64,000 bases of DNA, taken from NCBI RefSeq assembly GCF_022829515.1, contig NZ_JAKSYL010000124.1, forward strand, positions 1 through 64,000. Direction: 5' to 3'. Each line of letters opens with the position of its first letter. Within the stretch, counting starts at the first letter, position 1. This document shows, piece after piece, positions 19,381 through 28,585 of the stretch. The notes beneath the pieces were generated by a model. It was not told the DNA's origin, did not search any database, and worked only from the letters and a program-made list of their open reading frames with translations. Source of the stretch: Methylobacterium sp. J-048 (lineage in GTDB: Bacteria > Pseudomonadota > Alphaproteobacteria > Rhizobiales > Beijerinckiaceae). The translations under genes were made by a program, and so were the position numbers.

Positions 19381-19980
19381 CTAGGCGCGGACCGCGTCGA
19401 CATCGCCGGCGATCACGGCGAACAGGTCACCGAGCGCCGCGAGGCTGGCCGCCTGGAGATGCGCCGCCGGCACCACCGTGCCGTCGGGACCCGGGAGATC
19501 GCGCGTGGCGGTGGCGGAGGCGATCACGGTGGGCTGGAAGCCGAGGTTGAAGGCCGAGCGGGCCGTCGAGTTGACGCACATATGGGTCATGAAGCCGGCC
19601 AGGATCAGGTCGGTCACCCCGGCGCGCTTAAGCCGCTCTTCCAGATCCGTGCCCACGAAGGCGCTGGGGAAGGCCTTGGTGATCACCGCCTCGCCGTCCT
19701 GCGGCGCGACCTCCTCGGAGATCTGCCCGCTCGCCGCCGTGATATCGAAGGGCGAGCCCGGCCCGGCATTGTGCCGGATATGGATCACCGGCGTCTCCGC
19801 CTCTCGCGCCCGCCGCAGCAGGATTTTCGCCTGCGCCACCGCCGGCTCGACGCCGGACAGGCGCAGAACCCCGTCACGATAGGTGTTCTGGATATCGATG
19901 AGGATCAGCGCGGCCTTCTTCAGGCTCGCGGGCTCCGGGCTCAAGCCGGACAGGCCGCGGAGAGTCTTGAGATCGCTCAC
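19381..19980 (-). CDS. isochorismatase-family cysteine hydrolase
   Basis: The 199-residue protein has the catalytic triad of the family: Asp in LILIDIQNTY, Lys in VITKAFPSAF and Cys in FMTHMCVNSTAR. The substrate is not predictable; members act on isochorismate, nicotinamide and various amides. A GTG at 19980 with GGGAG 7 bases upstream is the best start; the frame extends to 20046 without support. It is about 120 bases upstream of poxB on the same strand. Confidence 0.85.
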   Translation of the reverse strand: MSDLKTLRGLSGLSPEPASLKKAALILIDIQNTYRDGVLRLSGVEPAVAQAKILLRRAREAETPVIHIRHNAGPGSPFDITAASGQISEEVAPQDGEAVITKAFPSAFVGTDLEERLKRAGVTDLILAGFMTHMCVNSTARSAFNLGFQPTVIASATATRDLPGPDGTVVPAAHLQAASLAALGDLFAVIAGDVDAVRA

Positions 19981-20277
19981 CCGTGTCTCCCAATGCGCGT
20001 GCGGTCGATCCGCCGGAGGCCCCGCGATAGTCGCAAGAATCGCCACGGCGGTACGGCCCGGACGGGACCTTAGTCCCGTCCTGCTTCGCCGCCTACGAGG
20101 CCATGGCGCGCAGCGAGTCGCAAGGCCCGACCCGAGGATTACAGGTCCGGCGCCGATAACACCGCCCGCGGCGCGGTTTCCCCACGAAGTCGGGACCCGC
20201 GCTTGATTTCCGGCGCCTCAGAGTCGAAGGACGTCTGGAAACGTTCCGAAGAGATCAGCGTCAAAGAGATCAGAACC

Positions 20278-20670
20278 ATGGAAGAATTGCTCGCCCGCGT
20301 CACCGCCCGCACCGGGCTCGACGCCGCGACCGCACAGACGGCGATCGGCCACATCCTGGCCTTCCTGCAGAAGGAGGGGCCTGCGGCCGAGGTCGGCCAG
20401 CTCCTGGCCGCTTTGCCCGGCTCCGAGACGCTGGTGGCCGACGCGAATGCCGGCGAGAGCGGCGGCGGCGGCCTCATGGGCATGCTGGGCGGCATGATGG
20501 GCGGCGGCGGCGTCATGGCGCTCGGCCAGAAGCTGATGGCGGCCGGCGTGCCCATGGGTCAGATGCAGCCCCTTGGACAGGAGCTGTTCGCCTTCGGCCG
20601 CGAGAAGGTCGGCGAGGACGCGATGGGCCCGATCATCGGGTCGATCCCGGGGCTCAACCAGTTCGTCTGA
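20278..20670 (+). CDS. small conserved hypothetical with Gly/Met-rich centre
   Basis: The 130-residue protein starts at an ATG preceded by AAAGAGATC. An N-terminal helical part is followed by a Gly/Met-rich centre (GGGGLMGMLGGMMGGGG) and a short C-terminal helix-rich tail. I do not recognise a defined function. The flexible Met-rich segment resembles DUF2267/DUF2780-like proteins. A hairpin follows the stop. Confidence 0.7.
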   Translation: MEELLARVTARTGLDAATAQTAIGHILAFLQKEGPAAEVGQLLAALPGSETLVADANAGESGGGGLMGMLGGMMGGGGVMALGQKLMAAGVPMGQMQPLGQELFAFGREKVGEDAMGPIIGSIPGLNQFV

Positions 20671-20676
20671 CGAGAC

Positions 20677-20715
20677 CCCGGTCCCGAAAGCTGCAAGTCA
20701 CCTTTCGGGACGGGG
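20677..20715 (+). terminator. hairpin after small hypothetical gene
   Basis: The inverted repeat CCCCGGTCCCGAAAG / CTTTCGGGACGGGG has an 11-base loop and one bulge, and begins 6 bases after the stop at 20670. It lacks a strong T-run, so termination is plausible but not certain. Confidence 0.5.
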
Positions 20716-20893
20716 TTCGGGCCGGCGCGATGTGTGCCGCCGCACTGTTTTCGGGCCGTTCCTGAACGATCGTAAAAAAGTGGTTTCGCCGCGAAAGCTT
20801 AGCGGAACCCGTCCACGCGATCCCCGTTATTCGGGATGCGAGCCGGATCACCGCCATCGGCGGATGACCGGGGCGCACTCAAGCAGGCCGGCC

Positions 20894-21112
20894 ATGCCCG
20901 TCTTCGAAGCCACGAACCTGGACAGCGCGTTCGAGGGCCAGGCGCTCCTCGCCGCGATCCTGCACCCGACCCGCGCGGCACAGACCCGCGCCCTGCGTCA
21001 TGGCCGCCAACGCGCCGAACGCGCCGCGGCGCTGGCCGACCCGCTGACCCTCGAGCCGCGCTTTCCGACCCAGAGCGACGAACTCGCCTCGGCCGCGTTC
21101 CACGGGCGCTGA
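20894..21112 (+). CDS. small hypothetical protein
   Basis: This predicts a 72-residue protein (start MPVFEATNLD) without membrane segments, Ala- and Arg-rich and helical. The ribosome-binding site is weak (AGGCC close to the start) and an alternative in-frame ATG lies upstream at 20864. It ends 6 bases before the converging coiled-coil gene. No family recognised. Confidence 0.45.
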   Translation: MPVFEATNLDSAFEGQALLAAILHPTRAAQTRALRHGRQRAERAAALADPLTLEPRFPTQSDELASAAFHGR

Positions 21113-21118
21113 GTCGCT

Positions 21119-22003
21119 TTACCAGGGCTGCGGCGTGATCAGGCCCTGCCGGGTCACCACCACCCATTCCCGGCCGCGGCGTTCGACGCTGTCGACCCGT
21201 CCGACGCCCGGCAGCGTGTCGCCCGGCCCGACCTCGACGATGCGACGGCGGCGGTTCTCCAGGATCGCAGCGCCGTCATAAACGTCGCGGACCGCCCAGC
21301 CCTCGATCACCGGCGGCTTCTCGGGTGCGGCGGGCTTCGGCTTCGCATCTGCGGCTTTCGCTTCCCCAGCCTTCGCATCGGGGATCTTCGCGTCCGTGAC
21401 CTTCGCGTCGAGGGTCCGTGTCTCCGCCAGGCTCCCGGTCTGCGTCGGCTCGGCCTTGGCTACCGGCGCGGCGGCTGTACGGCGTTCAAGCTGCGCGGCG
21501 AGATTGGCGATCCGTCCGCTCTGCTCGCGCTCGACCTGTTCGAAACGCTCGCCCAAGGCGGCCGTCTTGGCGTTCAAGCTCTTGTCGAGCTGCGTGAGGC
21601 GTTCGCCCAGCGCACTGCTTCGGGTCCCGGCTTCCTTGCGGGCGGTGTCGGTGGCGGCGCGCAGGTCGGCGAGCACCTGATGGAGCTGGGCGATGTCGGC
21701 GCCGAGCCGGGCGGTCTCGGTCCGTCCGGCATCCACGGTGGCGCTCAGCGCCACGACGGCATCGCTCGGCACGCCGCCGGACCCGGAACGGGCGGCGACG
21801 CCGGCCCCGAGCACGAGCCCGACCGCGAGGGCGGCACCCGGAATCGCGTAGCGCCGCAGGTCGATCCCGGCCAACGCCGGGATGGCGAAGCGCGGCGCCG
21901 CCGGCGCAGGGACGGGCTCCGGCTTCGATTCCGCCTTGCCCGCCACGACGGCCTTGAGCAGTTCGTCGGGAGAGAGGGCCGGCTTGGCTTCCATCGTCGT
22001 CAT
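21119..22003 (-). CDS. membrane-anchored coiled-coil protein
   Basis: The 294-residue protein has a Pro/Ala-rich cytoplasmic N-terminus and one membrane segment (about residues 54-74, AIPGAALAVGLVLGAGVAA). A periplasmic coiled coil of about 100 residues follows, then a low-complexity DAK-repeat linker. The compact C-terminal beta domain includes WAVRDVYDGAAILENR, VGPGDTLPGVGRVDSV and WVVVTRQGLI. The C-terminal domain resembles a conserved rhizobial module with a PilP-like look; its function is unknown to me. The ATG at 22003 is preferred to the TTG at 22024. It follows the M3 peptidase gene by 84 bases. Confidence 0.7.
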   Translation of the reverse strand: MTTMEAKPALSPDELLKAVVAGKAESKPEPVPAPAAPRFAIPALAGIDLRRYAIPGAALAVGLVLGAGVAARSGSGGVPSDAVVALSATVDAGRTETARLGADIAQLHQVLADLRAATDTARKEAGTRSSALGERLTQLDKSLNAKTAALGERFEQVEREQSGRIANLAAQLERRTAAAPVAKAEPTQTGSLAETRTLDAKVTDAKIPDAKAGEAKAADAKPKPAAPEKPPVIEGWAVRDVYDGAAILENRRRRIVEVGPGDTLPGVGRVDSVERRGREWVVVTRQGLITPQPW

Positions 22004-22087
22004 CGCCCCCAACTCCACCTGCAAGGTATCTCTGCAAGCGTTCGTTAAGGACGTTTGTTTACGAAACCCTTACCGGCCACCCTCGGG

Positions 22088-24163
22088 TCAGGCCGCGAGC
22101 CCCCGCTTCTTCAGCAGCGGCGCGATGCTCGGCATGCGGCCGCGGAAGGCCGTGTAGGCGTCCCGCGGGTCGCGTAAATTGCCGGCGCCGTACACGAAGG
22201 TGCGCAGGCGCTTGGCCGTCTCAGGGTCGAAGATGTCGCCGGCCTCCCGGAAGGCGTCGAAGGCGTCGGCGTCCAGCACCTCGGACCAGAGATAGCTGTA
22301 GTAGCCGGCCGCGTAGCCGTCCCCCGAGAAGATGTGGGCGAAGTGCGGCGTCCGGTGGCGCATGCTGATCTCGGCCGGCATGCCGATCCGCTGCAGGGCA
22401 TCGGCCTCGAAGGCCGGCACGTCGAGGCCGGATTCACCGCCCGCCGAGAGGTGCAGGGTCATGTCGACGATCGCCGAGGCGGTGTATTCCACCGTGGCGA
22501 AGCCCTGGTTAAAGGTCCGCGCCGCGAGCAGCTTGCGCAGCAGCGCATCGGGCATCGGCTCGCCAGTGCGGTGGTGGCGGGCATGAGCCTGCAGAACCTC
22601 CGGCTGCTCCAGCCAATGCTCGTAGAGCTGCGACGGCAACTCGACGAAGTCGCGCGACACCGAGGTCCCGGAGAGTAGCGGGTAGGTCACGTCCGACAGG
22701 AGCCCGTGCAGGGCGTGGCCGAACTCGTGGAACAGGGTGCGGGCGTCGTCGAAGGACAGGAGCGCGCTCTCGCCGGCGGGGGCCTTGGCGAAGTTCATCA
22801 CGTTGACGATGACCGGCGTGACCGTGCCGTTCAGGCGCTCCTGCGAGCGGAACGCGCTCATCCAGGCGCCGGAGCGCTTCGAGGACCGGGCGAAGTAATC
22901 GCCCAGGAACAGGCCGACCTCAGACCCGTCCGGGTTGCCGACCCGCCAGACGCGCACGTCCGGATGGTAGCGCGGCACGTCGGACAGTTCCTCGAAGGTC
23001 AGGCCGAACAGGCGCGAAGCCGTGTCGAACGCTGCCTGGATCATCCGGTCGAGGGGCAGGTACGCCTTGACCTCGCTCTCGTCGAGGTCGTGCTCGGCCC
23101 GCCGCAGCTTCTCGGTGTAGTGGCGCCAATCATGCGCCTGGAGCGCGAAATTGTGGCCATCCTGCTGGACCAGCGCCTGGAGCCGCTCGCGCTCCTCGCC
23201 CGCCCGCGCCCGGGCCGGTGTCCAGACGTCGCGCAGCAGCTCCATGGCGGCGTCGGGGCTCGCCGCCATCGTGTCGTCGAGCTTGAAATGCGCGAAGCTG
23301 TCAAAGCCAAGGAGCCGCGCGTGCTCGGCGCGCAGCCCGACCATCTCCACAATGATCGCCCGGTTGTCGGTGGCGCCACCGTTCTCGCCGCGCCGGGTCC
23401 AGGCCGCGTAGGCCTTCTCGCGCAAGTCGCGCCGGGTCGAGAACACCAGGAATGGCTCGATCAGCGAGCGCGACAGGGTGATGACATGGCCTTCCAGCCC
23501 GCGCTCACGAGCGGCGCTCTCGGCGGCGGCGCGCAGGAACGGCGGCAGACCGGCGAGATCGTCCTCGCCGGTCAGCGGCAGGGTGAAGCTGCTCTCGTCG
23601 GCCAGCAGGTTCTGGCTGAACTGGGTGCCGAGCTCCGACATCCGGGCGGCGATCTCGGCGATACGCCCCTTGTCGTCCGGGCCGAGATCGGCGCCGGCCC
23701 GGCGGAAACGGATGCGGTAACGGTCGAGCACCCGGCGCTCCTCGGATCCGAGGCCCTCCGCCTCGGCATCGACCGCCGAGATGCGCGCCCAGAGCTGCGG
23801 GTTCAGGTAGATGGCGCTGCCGTGCCGGGAGAGCTTCGGGCCGATCGCCCGCTCGATCGCCTGCAGCTCCGGGTTCGTATGGCTGCCGGTCAGGTTGTAA
23901 AAGACGCCGGCCACCCGTTCGAGCGCCTGGCCGGCCCGCTCCATCGCGGCGACGGTGTTGGCGAAGGTCGCGGGCGACGTGTCGGACGCGATCCCCTGGA
24001 TCTCGCCATTGTGGGCCGAAAGCGCCGCGTCGAAGGCCGGCAGGTAATGCTCCGGCTGGATGCGCTCGAACGGCGGCAGGCCGTAGGGCGTGCTCCACTG
24101 CGCGTCGCGGAAGGGGTTGTCCTGCGGCAGGCTCGGTAGCCCGGCATCGGCGACATCCGGCAT
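22088..24163 (-). CDS. M3-family oligopeptidase (peptidyl-dipeptidase Dcp / oligopeptidase A type)
   Basis: The 691-residue zinc metallopeptidase degrades oligopeptides in the cytosol. The zinc-binding motif HEFGHALHGLLSD is present with the downstream Glu region. Other M3 blocks are NPFRDAQW, DDARTLF, FVELPSQLYEHW, FATVEYTASA and GDGYAAGYYSYLWSEV. The ATG at 24163 has a GAGGACC ribosome-binding site. The reading frame stays open far upstream, but that part is the shadow of the extensin-like gene on the other strand. Confidence 0.93.
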   Translation of the reverse strand: MPDVADAGLPSLPQDNPFRDAQWSTPYGLPPFERIQPEHYLPAFDAALSAHNGEIQGIASDTSPATFANTVAAMERAGQALERVAGVFYNLTGSHTNPELQAIERAIGPKLSRHGSAIYLNPQLWARISAVDAEAEGLGSEERRVLDRYRIRFRRAGADLGPDDKGRIAEIAARMSELGTQFSQNLLADESSFTLPLTGEDDLAGLPPFLRAAAESAARERGLEGHVITLSRSLIEPFLVFSTRRDLREKAYAAWTRRGENGGATDNRAIIVEMVGLRAEHARLLGFDSFAHFKLDDTMAASPDAAMELLRDVWTPARARAGEERERLQALVQQDGHNFALQAHDWRHYTEKLRRAEHDLDESEVKAYLPLDRMIQAAFDTASRLFGLTFEELSDVPRYHPDVRVWRVGNPDGSEVGLFLGDYFARSSKRSGAWMSAFRSQERLNGTVTPVIVNVMNFAKAPAGESALLSFDDARTLFHEFGHALHGLLSDVTYPLLSGTSVSRDFVELPSQLYEHWLEQPEVLQAHARHHRTGEPMPDALLRKLLAARTFNQGFATVEYTASAIVDMTLHLSAGGESGLDVPAFEADALQRIGMPAEISMRHRTPHFAHIFSGDGYAAGYYSYLWSEVLDADAFDAFREAGDIFDPETAKRLRTFVYGAGNLRDPRDAYTAFRGRMPSIAPLLKKRGLAA

Positions 24164-24346
24164 TCGGTCCTCGATCGTGTGTCGGTCCGACGGGTGAGTT
24201 GGCCCGTCATCCGGGCCGCTGGAAGGGATCCGCGGCCGCTTGATGGAAGACAGAGGCCCGTTCGGCAGCCCCGTCAACCGGGCCGGTGCGATCCGAATGC
24301 GGTTCCGTTCGTTTCCACACGGCCCGCGTCCGCGCTTCGAGGTTCC

Positions 24347-25246
24347 ATGCCGCTCCGCCGACCGACGATTTTTTTGGCCCCACGCGCCCTCGCCCTCGGA
24401 CTCTGGGCGCTGGCATCCGCCCCCGGCTCGGCTGCCGAGGTTCCTCCGGCTGTCCCCGTGCCGCCGCCGCTTCCGCCGGAGCGGCCGAGCGAGCTGAAGC
24501 CGGCCCAGCCGGCGGAGCAGAAGCCCGCACCGCCCTCCGAATCCGCGATGCCGACACCGCCGGTCCGGCCCGCGGAGCTGACGCCGCCGGCTAAGGACAA
24601 CGCCGCGGAAGCGCAAAAACCCGAGATCCCGACGCCGCCCCCGACGCCGCCTGAGCGACCGCCGGAACTGTCCGGTGAGGCGGCGGTGGCCCTCAAGGTC
24701 GCCCCCCCGGACGATACCGCCTGTCGGACCCGTCTGAAGCGCCTCGGCGTCGAGTTCGAGCCGCTGCCGGCCATCGCCGAAGGCCAATGCACGGCGCCAC
24801 TGCCGCTGAAGATCACTAAGCTTGCCGACGGAATCGCCCTCCCCGGAGGCGCGACCCTCACGTGTCAGGTCGCGGAATCCTTCGCGCGCTGGGCCACCGA
24901 GGTTCAGGTCGCCGCCGACCGGACGCTCAAGCATCCGCTCACCGGGCTTGAACTTGGCGGAACCTATGTCTGCCGGGGCCAGAACCACGATGTCGATGCC
25001 AAGCTCAGCGACCACGCCTTCGCGGCCGCTATCGACGTGATGGGTTTTTCGTTCGCCGGTCGCGCCAGCATCCCGGTCAAGGCGATGCCGTCTGGGTCCG
25101 AGGACGCGGAATTCTTGGCGTCGGTCCGCGGCAAGGCCTGCGGGTTCTTCCGCACGGTGCTCGGCCCCGGCACCAACGCGGCCCATGCCAACCATTTTCA
25201 CTTGGACGACCGGGAGCGCAACGCCGGCCACCGCCTCTGTGAGTAG
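24347..25246 (+). CDS. extensin-like C-terminal domain protein, exported
   Basis: The 299-residue protein has a signal peptide ending near AEVPP, then a long Pro-rich linker with PERPSEL- and TPPVRPAEL-type repeats. The C-terminal domain, from about residue 120, carries CRTRLKRLGVEF, SDHAFAAAIDVMGF and HANHFHLD. The last elements suggest a metal-binding, DD-peptidase-like (M15-like) fold typical of the ExtensinLike_C family. A cell-wall role is likely given the YkuD gene that follows. The ATG at 24347 has CGAGGTTCC upstream. Confidence 0.85.
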   Translation: MPLRRPTIFLAPRALALGLWALASAPGSAAEVPPAVPVPPPLPPERPSELKPAQPAEQKPAPPSESAMPTPPVRPAELTPPAKDNAAEAQKPEIPTPPPTPPERPPELSGEAAVALKVAPPDDTACRTRLKRLGVEFEPLPAIAEGQCTAPLPLKITKLADGIALPGGATLTCQVAESFARWATEVQVAADRTLKHPLTGLELGGTYVCRGQNHDVDAKLSDHAFAAAIDVMGFSFAGRASIPVKAMPSGSEDAEFLASVRGKACGFFRTVLGPGTNAAHANHFHLDDRERNAGHRLCE

Positions 25247-25328
25247 CGTTGCCGTGGCGGCGGAACGTTCAAGCCGGCTCGATACTTGTGCGACCGGAGC
25301 ACGCCTGCTCCTGGAGCGTTCGACGGCG

Positions 25329-26432
25329 ATGATGCAGGGATCCACGCGGCCGGTTTGCGCGGCTCTGCTGGCGTTAGGACTCGCGACGTCAGGCGCGCTG
25401 GCGGAGTCCGACAAGGCGCCGGCTCTGACGGCCGAGGCTATCAACGCCGCAACCTTCAAGGCGCCGGAGGCCGACAAGCCGGACCAGAAGAAGGCCGAGA
25501 CCAAGAAGTCCGGCAAGAAGGCCGGGAGCGCCAAGAAATCCGACGACAAGTCCGACGCGCTCATCGTGAAGGCGCAGGTGCTGCTCGACCGGGCGCGGTT
25601 CTTCCCCGGCGCTATCGACGGCCTGAGGGGCGAGAACTACCAGCGCGCGCTCTCGGCCTTCGCGGTGGCCCAGGGTCTGCCCGCCACCCAGGACCTGACC
25701 CCCGAACTTTGGGACAAGCTCCAGGCCACGAGCGATAAGCCGGCGGTCTCCGACTACGCGCTCACCGAGGCCGATGCCTCCGGCCCCTATGTCGAAAAAA
25801 TTCCGCCCAAGATGGAGGCTCAGGCCGACCTCAAGGCTCTGGGCTACACCAACCCGCGGGAGATGCTGGCCGAGCGCTTCCACATGAGCCGCGACCTCGT
25901 CAGCGCGCTCAATCCGGGCAAGCCCCTCGACAAGGCCGGCACATCGATCACCGTGGCGGCCGTCGATCCGATGGGCACGGACAAGCCCAAGGGCAAGGAC
26001 CTGCCTCAGGAACCCAAGGTCGAGCGGATCGAGGTGGACAAGACCAGCCGCGACGTCCGGGCCTTCGGATCCGACGGCAAGCTGCTCGGCTATTACCCGG
26101 CCTCGATCGGCAGCACCGAGAAGCCGGCGCCGAGTGGCGAGACCAAGGTGAAGGGCGTCGCCTTCGATCCGGACTACACCTACAACCCGAAATACGCGTT
26201 CAAGGGCGTAAAGACCAAGCAGAAGTTCTCGATCAAGCCGGGGCCGAACAACCCGGTCGGGCTGGTCTGGATCGATCTGGCGATCCCGAGCTACGGCATC
26301 CATGGGACGCCCGAGCCGGAAAAAGTCGGCAAGACCGAGTCCCATGGCTGCATCCGGCTCACCAACTGGAACGCTCGCGACCTCGCGGCGCACGTGACCC
26401 GCGGGGCGAAAGTGTCGTTCAAGGACGACTGA
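25329..26432 (+). CDS. L,D-transpeptidase with peptidoglycan-binding domain
   Basis: The 367-residue exported enzyme has a signal peptide (about 25 residues ending ALAE) and a Lys-rich linker. A PG_binding_1-like domain follows, with VKAQVLLDRARFFPGAIDG. The C-terminal YkuD domain has IHGTPEPEKVG and the SHGCIRLTNW catalytic Cys motif. Two consecutive ATGs at 25329 and 25332 are possible starts. It follows the extensin-like gene on the same strand, suggesting a cell-wall pair. Confidence 0.92.
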   Translation: MMQGSTRPVCAALLALGLATSGALAESDKAPALTAEAINAATFKAPEADKPDQKKAETKKSGKKAGSAKKSDDKSDALIVKAQVLLDRARFFPGAIDGLRGENYQRALSAFAVAQGLPATQDLTPELWDKLQATSDKPAVSDYALTEADASGPYVEKIPPKMEAQADLKALGYTNPREMLAERFHMSRDLVSALNPGKPLDKAGTSITVAAVDPMGTDKPKGKDLPQEPKVERIEVDKTSRDVRAFGSDGKLLGYYPASIGSTEKPAPSGETKVKGVAFDPDYTYNPKYAFKGVKTKQKFSIKPGPNNPVGLVWIDLAIPSYGIHGTPEPEKVGKTESHGCIRLTNWNARDLAAHVTRGAKVSFKDD

Positions 26433-26679
26433 GGCGAGGTCGCGCGCCATCCCCGTCCGAAAGCCGACAAAAATGTATCGCCGGTTAACATCGGCGCGGT
26501 GTTGGCTTCGGGAACGGCGAGGGAACGCTTGACACGTCCGGTATTCCAGGCGACGCCACGGGTGGTCTCGCGGACCGCCTGGCGACGCCGCCTCGGCGCT
26601 TCCCAGCGCCGCGCGAGGCGAACCATGTGCACGGCAAGGTCCCCGGCGACGGGGGCGATCGAAGGGAAGACGGCCCGGC

Positions 26680-27069
26680 GTGACTGCTGACCCCAACGAT
26701 GACATCCTGAACGGCGTCCGCGTGCTCGTCGTCGAAGATGAAGCGGCGATCTCGATGCTGCTCGAGGACATGCTGCTCGATTTCGGCTGTGCCGTTGTCG
26801 GCCCGGCAGCACGTCTGTCGACCGCCCTCGAAATGGCCTCGCAGGAGACGTTCGAGATCGCGATCCTCGACGTGAACGTCGCCGGGGAACCGATCTACCC
26901 GGTGGCCGAGGCGATCGTGCAGCGCGACCTGCCGCTCGTCTTCTCGACGGGATACGGCGGCGCCGGCATCCGCGAGCCGTTCCGCGACCGGCCGGTGGTC
27001 CAGAAGCCGTTCAGCCAGGCCGACCTCAAGCGCACGCTGATCGGCGCGATCCGCGCCGCCCGGGGCTGA
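26680..27069 (+). CDS. single-domain response regulator
   Basis: The 129-residue protein consists only of a receiver domain. The acidic pocket is VVEDE, the phospho-acceptor Asp is in AILDVN, the switch residue is in VFSTGYG and the Lys in VQKPF. No output domain follows, so it probably acts by protein-protein contact, like the single-domain regulators common in alphaproteobacteria. The start is a GTG at 26680. No histidine kinase is nearby. Confidence 0.88.
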   Translation: MTADPNDDILNGVRVLVVEDEAAISMLLEDMLLDFGCAVVGPAARLSTALEMASQETFEIAILDVNVAGEPIYPVAEAIVQRDLPLVFSTGYGGAGIREPFRDRPVVQKPFSQADLKRTLIGAIRAARG

Positions 27070-27076
27070 CCCGCTC

Positions 27077-27466
27077 CTATAATCCTTCGATGGTGAAGAC
27101 GTCCGGCAGATGCGCCGGCCATTCGCCGGGGCCGATGAACACGGCGTCGGCTCGCAGGGTCATGCCTGCGCACCAGGGATTGCGGCCGACCCAGGCCCTC
27201 ACGGCACGGGAGAAGCGCCGCCGCTTGGCCGCGTCGATCGCCACGCGGGCCTCGTCCAGCCTGGATCGCGCCTTCACTTCGACGAACACGATAGTGCGGG
27301 GCCGGCGGACGATCAGGTCGATCTCGCCGCCGGCGAAGCTCACACGGCGCCCGATCGGCCAGTAGCCCTTCAAGAGAAGGGCCGCCATCGCCAGCCGCTC
27401 GGCCCGATGGCCGCGCAGATGGGCGGCGCGGCGGCGCAAGGCTTGGTCCGGCACGGTTCCGTTCAA
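27077..27466 (-). CDS. yraN: YraN family (UPF0102) nuclease-fold protein
   Basis: The 129-residue protein has the PD-(D/E)XK-like endonuclease fold signature of UPF0102: [16 protein letters not shown] followed by VFVEVKAR. The function is not firmly established. It overlaps the rsmI stop by 4 bases (TTGA) if the TTG at 27466 is used; a GTG at 27454 is the alternative start. Linkage of rsmI, yraN and an LpoA-like gene is conserved across many proteobacteria. Confidence 0.88.
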   Translation of the reverse strand: MNGTVPDQALRRRAAHLRGHRAERLAMAALLLKGYWPIGRRVSFAGGEIDLIVRRPRTIVFVEVKARSRLDEARVAIDAAKRRRFSRAVRAWVGRNPWCAGMTLRADAVFIGPGEWPAHLPDVFTIEGL

Positions 27467-28449
27467 CCCTGGTTGTCCCGGGCCAGCACCAGGGCCCGGG
27501 CATAGATGGCGCGGCGCGGCTGCCCGGTCTCGTCCGCGACAAGGCTCGCCGCATCCTTGATCGAGTGCCGCTCCAGCGCGGTGCGGATCAGCGTGTCGAG
27601 GGCCGCATCCCCCTCGACCGGACGGTCGGGGCTCGTGGCGGCGCCGATGATGACGACGATCTCGCCTTTGGGGGCGCCCTCCTGGCCGAACCGCTCGCTT
27701 AAGGAGCCCAGCGTGTCCCGGCGGATCGTCTCGTAGAACTTGGTCAGTTCCCGGGTCACGGCGGCCGGACGGTCGGCGCCCAGCACCGCGGCGGCGTCGG
27801 CCAGCATTTCCGGGAGGCGATGGGGCGACTCGAACAGCACCAACGTGCCCGGCACCTGGATCAGCGCCTCGAGCCGGTTGCGCCTTGCCCCGGCCTTCTG
27901 GGGCAGGAACCCCTCGAAGAAGAACCGGTCGGTCGGCAGGCCGGCGGCGACGAGCGCGGTCATCACCGCGGATGGCCCCGGGACCGGCGTGATCGCGATC
28001 CCGGCCTCGATCGCAGCCTGGACCAGCTTGTAGCCGGGGTCCGAAACCAGCGGCGTGCCGGCATCGGAGACCAGGGCCAAGGCCTCGCCGGCCTGGAGCC
28101 GCGCTACCATCCGGTCGCGCACGGCCTCGTTCGAGTGCTCGTGATAAGCGAGCAGGGGCGTGGTGATGCCGTAATGCGCCAGCAGCGTCCGGGTCACGCG
28201 GGTATCCTCGGCCAGCACGGCATCGGCCGCCGCCAGCGTCGCGAGCGCCCGGATGGTGATGTCGCGCAGGTTGCCGATCGGCGTCGCCACGATGTGCAGC
28301 CCCGGCGCTAGCGGCTCCGTCTCGCTGGCGAGCCCGAACGCCGTGAAGGTGGTGTTCCGCGGGCGGTCCGCGCCAGTCTTTTGGGCGGGTGAGGTGGACG
28401 TGAGCTTGCTTGAGATCGGGGACCCCGGGGCATCGAATCGGCGTGTCAT
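27463..28449 (-). CDS. rsmI: 16S rRNA 2'-O-ribose C1402 methyltransferase
   Basis: The 328-residue SAM-dependent tetrapyrrole-methylase-fold enzyme modifies C1402 in the ribosomal decoding site. Motifs are [53 protein letters not shown] and [12 protein letters not shown]. The ATG at 28449 gives about 45 residues before the conserved core; a shorter start is possible. It is translationally coupled to yraN and divergent from the lipoprotein gene. Confidence 0.94.
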   Translation of the reverse strand: MTRRFDAPGSPISSKLTSTSPAQKTGADRPRNTTFTAFGLASETEPLAPGLHIVATPIGNLRDITIRALATLAAADAVLAEDTRVTRTLLAHYGITTPLLAYHEHSNEAVRDRMVARLQAGEALALVSDAGTPLVSDPGYKLVQAAIEAGIAITPVPGPSAVMTALVAAGLPTDRFFFEGFLPQKAGARRNRLEALIQVPGTLVLFESPHRLPEMLADAAAVLGADRPAAVTRELTKFYETIRRDTLGSLSERFGQEGAPKGEIVVIIGAATSPDRPVEGDAALDTLIRTALERHSIKDAASLVADETGQPRRAIYARALVLARDNQG

Positions 28450-28585
28450 CGCGGGCGATCTTGCCACACTCCTCGCCTCGCGTCGCGGCCGCTCGTCGAG
28501 ACCCGGGGGCAAGTCGGCACCGGCGCGTTTACATTTGAAAACTACCCGGTCAGGTTGTCCGGACCTGCCCGAAGGAGACCGCGCC

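Noticed and set aside
24164..25564. Very long minus-strand extension of the M3 peptidase frame
   Set aside because: It is the high-GC shadow of the extensin-like gene on the other strand; the peptidase has a good start at 24163.
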